Source: DATIHT01 sp035480415 (GTDB taxonomy: Bacteria > Patescibacteriota > Microgenomatia > Curtissbacterales > GWA2-41-24). Taken from it: 8,559 nt of DNA. Positions 3,312 to 8,559 of this stretch are shown piece by piece; the stretch's first letter is position 1, and each line of letters begins with the position of its first letter. The stretch is taken from NCBI GenBank assembly GCA_035480415.1, contig DATIHT010000042.1, positions 1-8,559 of the forward strand, read 5' to 3'. A program made the translations under genes and the position numbers. The notes beneath the pieces are model-generated. The model was not told the DNA's origin. It made no database searches and worked only from the letters and a program-made list of their open reading frames with translations.

Positions 3312-4355
3312 ATGGCAAACGATAGAACACAACCAGGCACAGGACCAATCCCAGACCGTTCACAATTTACCCCAGAAATGCATCAAGTGGCTAGACTATT
3401 AGAACATGGCGACCCTGGTTTTTCGTGGGAAGCGTACGACAAAATATATGACCATCTATCACTATTTCCAAAATACAGCGGACCAGCTGTAAATAAACAA
3501 AATGTCAGAGTAGCTACTTTTGGTCTTGCAGACCATAAAGTGGATATCCAACTACCCAACTTTGGAACGCTAATTAAATTAACTTACACGGATATGGACC
3601 TGCAGACTCTCAAAACCCAAATGAGACACGGCGATATTAACGTTACGAACCTGCAATTATGTTTCGTTTCTGGTACTAGAACACCACACAGACTACGACT
3701 TGATATATGGCGAGATGAAGACGAAGCACTTCAAATGGAAGCAAAAATAGTCGAGTGGAGCGTGGCCGAGAGTAAATTTGTAGATACTCAAGTTTTTCCA
3801 AACGATAGGTGGCACGAGAAAGAAAAAGGCATGCTGGAAGCTCTACTTGCTAGCAAAACAGACACTCTGCCGATTTTAGTATTCGGTCTAAGGGGCAAAG
3901 GTTCACCCATGACACCTATGGAAGAACTGCACCAACAACAACTTGCAAGAGATGAACAAAGAAGAGTTCAAAGAGATTCATTCGATAGATTCAACGAAGC
4001 GTTATGGGGAACCGAACCACGAAGATTTGAGCCTATTCGTCGACAATTGGAAGACGAAGAAGATGCACGCGCCGGTACATTGGATTATTGGAGCAGACTA
4101 CGATATTCATACGGTGCGCAAGAAGCGGAGGAAGACTTACAAATCGTACGATCTGTAATCAGAGGTCTAACAACATCAGAACCTGTACTAGAAACGCCTA
4201 TTGCCCAACCAGCACAAGAACAAAAACCGGCAAACGGACCTACTGGTTATAAACACAAAAGCCCGGAAGCCGAAAGGCAAAAATACTGGGATGGAAAAGC
4301 CCAAAGAAGCAAGAAAAATCAGGTAAAGACGAAACACCAAAGCAAGAAGAAATAA
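3312..4355 (+). CDS. orphan protein, 347 aa, with basic disordered tail
   Basis: I do not recognise this protein. It has no signal peptide or membrane helix, so it should be cytoplasmic. Residues 1-20 are proline-rich and probably flexible. Residues 20-195 look globular and mixed alpha/beta, with strands around NVRVATFGL (64-72), GTLIKLTY (85-92) and LPILVFGLRG (186-195). Residues 200-285 are very rich in charge, Q, E and R and look like long helices. From 290 the chain is low-complexity, and the last 35 residues are strongly lysine- and arginine-rich, ending QSKKK, which suggests binding to nucleic acid or to acidic surfaces. ATG 3312 is preferred to the upstream TTG 3285 because of the extended -10 8 nt before it. 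It converges on the PNPOx-like gene with only 5 bp between stop codons and no shared terminator. Confidence 0.75.
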   Translation: MANDRTQPGTGPIPDRSQFTPEMHQVARLLEHGDPGFSWEAYDKIYDHLSLFPKYSGPAVNKQNVRVATFGLADHKVDIQLPNFGTLIKLTYTDMDLQTLKTQMRHGDINVTNLQLCFVSGTRTPHRLRLDIWRDEDEALQMEAKIVEWSVAESKFVDTQVFPNDRWHEKEKGMLEALLASKTDTLPILVFGLRGKGSPMTPMEELHQQQLARDEQRRVQRDSFDRFNEALWGTEPRRFEPIRRQLEDEEDARAGTLDYWSRLRYSYGAQEAEEDLQIVRSVIRGLTTSEPVLETPIAQPAQEQKPANGPTGYKHKSPEAERQKYWDGKAQRSKKNQVKTKHQSKKK

Positions 4356-4360
4356 AACTC

Positions 4361-4834
4361 TTAAAACTTAACTTCTGTCCTTACATCAACATACTGACCG
4401 TTAATATACTGTCCATCACCCAAAACATATGTCTTTTTCGGGAGTGCCCGGTAAATTCTCCACACCGCACCACCAACCACATCCCTTATACTCTTAATCA
4501 CAAATTCATCTTTTTGTGGTCTAGAGTTATAAATCTCTATGGCGTTTTTTATATCCGCTTCTTCAAAAATCTCAGCTGCTTCTGCCTCGAAATAAACACC
4601 ATACGATCCATCCGAAACACTAGAATCAAAAATGACAATTGCAACCTGTGGGTTTTTTGCAATTAGCTTTGAATGTTTCGCTTCCTTATTAGATACCCAG
4701 TACAGATTATATTTGTCGTCGGGAACAAAAAAGACGGGGGATACCCACGGCCTACCACCCAAAGACGCAGTAGAAATTGTCATAAACTTGTTTTGGGAAA
4801 TTATCTCTTTAGCTCTTTCTAAGTTCTTGTTCAT
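4361..4834 (-). CDS. PNPOx-like flavin-binding split-barrel protein
   Basis: This 157-aa protein fits the pyridoxamine 5'-phosphate oxidase-like family (putative PNPOx, PF01243 type). The N-terminal half shows its hallmarks: helix ERAKEIISQNKFMTIST, the strand GGRPWVSPVFFVPDD (26-40), LYWVSNKEAKHSKLIAKNP (44-62), then VAIVIFD (64-70). These proteins form split beta-barrel dimers that usually bind FMN or F420, and many are general-stress or heme/flavin proteins rather than true pyridoxal-phosphate enzymes. True PdxH has a longer chain and a C-terminal R-L-x-P-type signature that I do not see, so vitamin B6 synthesis is unlikely. The ATG at 4834 shares its A with the TAA stop of the PBP gene, so translation is probably coupled. 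A TTG at 4846 would also be in frame but would overlap the PBP end further. Confidence 0.8.
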   Translation of the reverse strand: MNKNLERAKEIISQNKFMTISTASLGGRPWVSPVFFVPDDKYNLYWVSNKEAKHSKLIAKNPQVAIVIFDSSVSDGSYGVYFEAEAAEIFEEADIKNAIEIYNSRPQKDEFVIKSIRDVVGGAVWRIYRALPKKTYVLGDGQYINGQYVDVRTEVKF

Positions 4835-7398
4835 TAGTCCGTCCAAGGCTGGCCGACACTAACCTGAATTTCTTTGTAGTGATCTTTTCCGGCCTCGTTC
4901 CATGCATGTACGCCAATCTTATGCTTGCCATTGCCGCTAAAGTTATAGTGGAATTTATAAACACCGCTATTGTCGTTATTTTTAGTGTCCTTCACAGTAC
5001 CGTCTACAGAAAACTCCACTTTTGTAATGTTCCTGCCGGTTCTAACATGCGCCTCAACATCTAAACTTTGGTCTACCTGCGATTTATCGTTTGGAGTTGT
5101 AATGTCGGTATTAATGTCGTCCGGATTAACGTCCGGCTGGTTTTTAAGACCACTCGGAGGTTTATATTTATCGTCTCCCTGCGAATTTGCCCAAGCATCT
5201 ATTCCTTCCTGCCAACGGTTTCTACCGTCTGTAGAAACAGGGTCGAATTCTAAAAATACATAGTAATCTTTACCATCTAAGGTCTTCTCAACCAAACAAT
5301 CTTTTGTAGGTTCTGTTCCCTTTATAAAGTATTCGCTGCGCTTTGGCAGATCTTTACAAGGCAATCCGCCGCCTAAAGAATCAATTTCCAGTGCAATTAC
5401 ATTGTCCGGCTTGGCAAAACCTTCGTTATTTTTGCCCTCGAGTGCAGCCTGCATAATCCTGTTCCAAATAGGTGTTGCACCGGTTACCCCGGAAGCAATA
5501 GCAGGGTTCATTGCGGAATTGTCGTTGTTACCAACCCAAACGCCAACGGCAATAGAGGGCGTATAACCAACGGCCCAGTTGTCGCGCTTGTCGTCTGTAG
5601 TACCGGTCTTAACAGCAACCGTCTTACCGGCAACATTCAAAAGAGAGGAGGGGCCAAAAACCAAACTCCTGGCGTTGTTGTCCGAAAGTATGTGCGAAAT
5701 AAGAAACGAAACGTCTTCGCCAATTACACTTTTACCCTTGGTATCCTTTTTCTCTTCCAAAGTTTTGCCGCTTTTGTCTTCTACTTTCAAAATGGCGACA
5801 GGGTCTACATACGTTCCGCGGTCTGCCAGAGTAGAATACCCGCTAACCAAATCCATAAGCCGCACCTCGCCGCCTCCCAGTGTTACTGCCAAGCCAAATC
5901 GCTTTAGATTATCGTCTGTCGGCTCCAAGCTCTTAAGCCCGGAATCATAAGCAGTCCTAAGCATGTTTTTAACCCCCACCAAAGCAAGCATTTTTACAGC
6001 CGGAATATTTTCCGAATTGGAAAGCGCAAACCTTACCTGCATCGGCCCGCGATATTTGCCGTCGTAATTAACAGGCTTGTATGGAGCGCCGTTTCCACCC
6101 GGAAACTCTGTTGGCACGTCCATAAGAACAAAAGAAGGAGTGTAGCCCGCTTTAAACGCTGTTGCATATGTAAAAGGCTTAAGTGCAGAACCAGGCTGAC
6201 GAAGTGCAGTTGCAACATTTACCTGGCCATCGTAATCTTTGGCAAAGTAATCTTTAGAACCAATCATCGAAAGAATTTCGCCACTTTTTGGATCTTCTAC
6301 AACCGCAGCACCATTGCCAACTTTAAAATCGCCAAGTTTGGCGACTTCTTCTGTCACAATCTGCTGTGCCTTATCCTGCAAAGTTAGATCTAAAGTTGTA
6401 GTAACCTTAAGACCACCTTGTTCCACCAAATTCGCCCCATATTTTGTCTCCAATAAATCTTTTACATAAAACACAAAATGCGGCGCTTTTATTCCGTTGT
6501 CGCTTGGGGCAAACGTCACGCTTGGAATATCTTTATCCAATTGGTCTTCCTGCGCCTTAGTAATATAACCGTCCTCGCGCATTCGCCTGGCAACACTGTC
6601 AGCACGTTCAATATATGCCTTAGGATTCGTTCCGTAAGGAGAATAATAAGAAGGCGATTGTGGCAAACCGGCAAGAATAACAGCTTCTGTCAAAGTTAAT
6701 TCTTTGGCATTTTTTCCAAAATACGTTTGTGCTGCAGCTTCTATTCCCCAGGCGGTCCCGCCATAAGGCACCTCGTTTAGATAAATCTGCAGAATTTCGT
6801 CTTTTGTATATTTACGTTCGACCTGAATTGCCAGCATAAATTCTTTTATCTTTCTGGTAACAGATCGCTCCGGTGAAAGAAGAGTGTTTTTTACAACCTG
6901 CTGGGTAATTGTCGAACCACCCTGGGCACTCTGGAAAAGCAAAGTTCTAAGAATTACTCCGCGCAAAATACCCGCAATCGAAAACCCCTGGTGTTTATAA
7001 AAATCCTTGTCTTCGATAGAAATTGTTGCCTGTTTCACATAAGGAGGGAGATGTTGCCAATCTACAAGCGCCCGGTTTTTGTCGCCGTAAATGTCGTAAA
7101 GAAGTTTGCCGTTCCTGTCATAAATTTTGGTCGAAAGCGAAGAATCACGGCTGGTAAGTTTGTTTGGAGAAGGTAAATCTTTTGCAAATATTACAAAGGA
7201 AAATAAAGTTAAAATGATTAGCCCAATTAAAGAAACAAAAGCAAGAGTAGAAACAAGCCCGAAAAACCTTATCCAAAATCTGCGCTTGTTAAACGACGTA
7301 CTCGTAGAAAAAGGGTGGTTAGGATGCGATCTTGCGGAAAGATTTGGAAGTTTGGTAATACGAAACTTGCGTGCCCCAGGCCGATGTGAAAACTGCAT
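4834..7398 (-). CDS. pbp1A: class A penicillin-binding protein (PBP1A family)
   Basis: This 854-aa bifunctional peptidoglycan synthase polymerises lipid II and cross-links stem peptides on the outer face of the membrane. A basic N-terminal cytoplasmic tail (1-43) precedes one membrane anchor (about 45-72). The GT51 domain (about 95-290) shows IEDKDFYKHQG (128-138, catalytic E129), GGSTITQQ (160-167) and ERKYTKDEILQIYLNEVPYGG (194-214). The transpeptidase domain (about 360-650) has SALK (404-407, nucleophile S404), SEN (462-464) and KTG (597-599), so all catalytic motifs are intact. After it, a segment FIKGTEPTKDC with cysteines at 681 and 701 is typical of the family. A linker rich in D, N and P (about 735-770) leads to a C-terminal Ig-like domain (about 775-848, Big_7-like). 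The ATG at 7398 directly follows an in-frame TAA, so the start cannot be much earlier. The PNPOx-like gene follows with a 1-nt overlap. Confidence 0.97.
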   Translation of the reverse strand: MQFSHRPGARKFRITKLPNLSARSHPNHPFSTSTSFNKRRFWIRFFGLVSTLAFVSLIGLIILTLFSFVIFAKDLPSPNKLTSRDSSLSTKIYDRNGKLLYDIYGDKNRALVDWQHLPPYVKQATISIEDKDFYKHQGFSIAGILRGVILRTLLFQSAQGGSTITQQVVKNTLLSPERSVTRKIKEFMLAIQVERKYTKDEILQIYLNEVPYGGTAWGIEAAAQTYFGKNAKELTLTEAVILAGLPQSPSYYSPYGTNPKAYIERADSVARRMREDGYITKAQEDQLDKDIPSVTFAPSDNGIKAPHFVFYVKDLLETKYGANLVEQGGLKVTTTLDLTLQDKAQQIVTEEVAKLGDFKVGNGAAVVEDPKSGEILSMIGSKDYFAKDYDGQVNVATALRQPGSALKPFTYATAFKAGYTPSFVLMDVPTEFPGGNGAPYKPVNYDGKYRGPMQVRFALSNSENIPAVKMLALVGVKNMLRTAYDSGLKSLEPTDDNLKRFGLAVTLGGGEVRLMDLVSGYSTLADRGTYVDPVAILKVEDKSGKTLEEKKDTKGKSVIGEDVSFLISHILSDNNARSLVFGPSSLLNVAGKTVAVKTGTTDDKRDNWAVGYTPSIAVGVWVGNNDNSAMNPAIASGVTGATPIWNRIMQAALEGKNNEGFAKPDNVIALEIDSLGGGLPCKDLPKRSEYFIKGTEPTKDCLVEKTLDGKDYYVFLEFDPVSTDGRNRWQEGIDAWANSQGDDKYKPPSGLKNQPDVNPDDINTDITTPNDKSQVDQSLDVEAHVRTGRNITKVEFSVDGTVKDTKNNDNSGVYKFHYNFSGNGKHKIGVHAWNEAGKDHYKEIQVSVGQPWTD

Positions 7399-7414
7399 TT
7401 AGAACCTAACGGAT

Positions 7415-7443
7415 ATTATATAACTTAGTAAAGACAATGTTAA
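7415..7443 (-). promoter_or_regulatory. promoter of the PBP gene
   Basis: On the minus strand, TTAACA (7443-7438, five of six) is separated by 17 nt from a perfect TATAAT (7420-7415). The predicted start lies near 7408, giving a 5' leader of about 10 nt with only a weak AGG 6 nt before the ATG. Unlike the plus-strand genes, the -10 is 16 nt from the start codon. Confidence 0.75.
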
Positions 7444-7457
7444 ATCAAAAAGTTTGT

Positions 7458-7485
7458 TTGCCAGAAATATACAAAACACGATAAG
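7458..7485 (+). promoter_or_regulatory. candidate promoter of tyrS
   Basis: TTGCCA (7458-7463, five of six) is followed after 16 nt by GATAAG (7480-7485, four of six), ending 9 nt before the ATG at 7495. It is weaker than the other promoters and lacks the TG extension. The leader would be a few nt at most, so there is no room for a T-box or other tRNA-sensing leader, a common tyrS control in Firmicutes. The promoter lies 15 bp from the divergent PBP -35. Confidence 0.45.
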
Positions 7486-7494
7486 ATTCTAAAT

Positions 7495-8559
7495 ATGGAT
7501 AAAGTTGAAGAACTTTTAACACGAGGGGTTAGTGAAATCCTTCCAACAAACGATGAGCTCAAAAAACTTTTAAAGAGTGGCAAAAAATTACGAGTTTACA
7601 TGGGCTTTGATCCCACGTCACCGCAACTTCATATTGGTCACCTAGTAGGGTTAAGAAAACTTAAGCAATGGCAAGAGTTAGGTCACGAAGTCATTTTTTT
7701 AATTGGCGACTTCACAGCAAGAATCGGTGATCCCTCTGGAAAGAATGAGACTAGGCCGAAATTAGAAAAAGAAGTTGTCGAAGAAAACGCTAAGGAGTAT
7801 AAAAAACAAGCAGGGAAAATCTTAAAATTCGATGGCGATAACCCCGTAAAAATCCGCTTCAACAGCGAATGGTTAGACCCTATGACAGCTTATAACTTTG
7901 TAAGCCTGGCATCAGAAACTACTTTCGTGCAAATTATTGAAAGAGATATGTTTCAAAAAAGAATTAAAACAGGCAAAAATTTATCGCTTCAAGAAATCCT
8001 GTATCCTCTCATACAAGGCTATGATTCTGTTGCTATGGACGTTGATGTTGAGGTGGGCGGACACGATCAGCTTTTTAATATGATGATGGGAAGGCATCTT
8101 ATGCGTAAACTAAAAGGGAAAGATAAATTTGTTATGACATTGCCACTCTTAACCGATAAAGAAGGTAACAAGATTGGAAAAACTTCAGGAAACGCTGTCG
8201 CCCTTACAGACACGCCAACGATGATCTTTGGCGATATTATGAGTATTCCTGATAATGTCATTTACGACAGCCTACTTTGCATGACAGATATATCCATAGA
8301 AAAAAAAGAGTCGATAAACAAAGCAATGATTCAAGGCGAAAATCCAGTACAGTTTAAGAAACTTTTAGCTTTTGAAGTTGTCAAACAGTTGCATGGCGAA
8401 GAAGCCGCAAAAAAAGCACAGGAAGATTTTGAAAACACTTTTTCAAAAGGCCAAATTCCACAAGACGTACCTACTATTAAAATAAAAGAAGCAAGCGTAG
8501 AGCTTGTAGATTTCCTAGTCGACAATAATTTGGCCCCCAGCAAATCCGAAGCCAAAAGA
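7495..8559 (+). CDS. tyrS: tyrosyl-tRNA synthetase, 3' end cut by the window edge
   Basis: The 355 residues visible are the start and most of a class I tyrosyl-tRNA synthetase, which charges tRNA-Tyr with tyrosine in the cytoplasm. The ATP-binding HIGH motif is at 46-49 within MGFDPTSPQLHIGHLVG. LIGDFTARIGDPSGKNETRP (69-88) and QGYDSVAMDVDVEVGGHDQ (174-192, then LFNMMMGR) are the tyrosine-binding region of the TyrZ-like branch. The second signature appears as KIGKTSGN (226-233), the KFGKT-like form of KMSKS. A linker follows, and the last visible residues (SKSEAKR, 349-355) are the start of the C-terminal S4 RNA-binding domain. A full protein of about 400 aa is expected, so only about 45 residues are missing. 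The gene diverges from the PBP gene across 96 bp. Function is highly confident. Confidence 0.97.
   Translation, partial: MDKVEELLTRGVSEILPTNDELKKLLKSGKKLRVYMGFDPTSPQLHIGHLVGLRKLKQWQELGHEVIFLIGDFTARIGDPSGKNETRPKLEKEVVEENAKEYKKQAGKILKFDGDNPVKIRFNSEWLDPMTAYNFVSLASETTFVQIIERDMFQKRIKTGKNLSLQEILYPLIQGYDSVAMDVDVEVGGHDQLFNMMMGRHLMRKLKGKDKFVMTLPLLTDKEGNKIGKTSGNAVALTDTPTMIFGDIMSIPDNVIYDSLLCMTDISIEKKESINKAMIQGENPVQFKKLLAFEVVKQLHGEEAAKKAQEDFENTFSKGQIPQDVPTIKIKEASVELVDFLVDNNLAPSKSEAKR

Noticed and set aside
3943..4158. 71-codon plus-strand frame inside the 347-aa gene
   Set aside because: It is an out-of-frame overlap with a longer, better supported gene and has no start signals.
5579..5950. 123-codon plus-strand frame antisense to the PBP gene
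   Set aside because: It is the complement of the conserved transpeptidase region and has no features of its own.
7399..7494. T-box or other riboswitch upstream of tyrS
   Set aside because: The region is 96 bp, filled by two divergent promoters, and the predicted tyrS leader is only a few nucleotides. No T-box sequence is present.
1..8559. CRISPR array, tRNA, rRNA, insertion sequence or defence system
   Set aside because: No regularly spaced repeats, cloverleaf, rRNA-like sequence, transposase or nuclease genes were seen. The ImmA/IrrE-like peptidase alone is not evidence of a mobile element or toxin-antitoxin pair.

Overview
This window most likely comes from a small-genome bacterium. Its style suggests Candidate Phyla Radiation (Patescibacteria), for example a Microgenomates- or Parcubacteria-like lineage. 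That is an inference from a moderately AT-rich composition (about 40 % GC by eye), several short lineage-type orphan genes, promoters placed directly against start codons, and housekeeping genes that are recognisable but divergent. TGA ends two genes (at 492 and 1849), which argues against the UGA-reassigned codes of Gracilibacteria and Absconditabacteria. Nothing looks phage-like or conjugative, and there is no CRISPR array, tRNA or rRNA.

Layout. Positions 1-1096 hold an AT-rich, palindrome-rich control region, then a minimal ImmA/IrrE-type zinc peptidase overlapping a LUD-domain (LutC-like) protein by 8 nt. Positions 1097-1258 hold a double-hairpin REP-like repeat. Next come two separately promoted genes: a two-helix membrane protein with an extracytoplasmic sensor-like domain (1259-1849) and a class I SAM methyltransferase (1883-2569). 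A 319-nt gap (2570-2888) contains several hairpins and a well-formed minus-strand promoter-to-terminator unit that could make an RNA of about 50 nt. Two orphan genes follow: 97 aa (GTG start, 2889) and 347 aa (ATG at 3312). On the minus strand, a class A penicillin-binding protein (7398-4834) is followed, with a 1-nt overlap, by a PNPOx-like flavin-binding-fold protein (4834-4361). tyrS diverges from the PBP gene at 7495 and runs off the right edge.

The most distinctive pattern is promoter geometry. Four plus-strand genes (starts 1259, 1883, 2889, 3312) each have an extended -10 element (TGN followed by a TATAAT-like hexamer) ending exactly 8 nt before the start codon. That leaves essentially no 5' leader, so these genes are probably transcribed as leaderless mRNAs. 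LUD has an internal Shine-Dalgarno, and the PNPOx-like gene is coupled by overlap to the PBP gene. The window therefore appears to mix leaderless and leadered or coupled translation.

Functional links are modest. The PBP builds peptidoglycan, TyrRS charges tRNA-Tyr, and the membrane protein and PBP both act at the cell envelope. The peptidase-LUD pair looks like a regulated stress or redox unit under an operator-like repeat array, but the role of that pair is inference.
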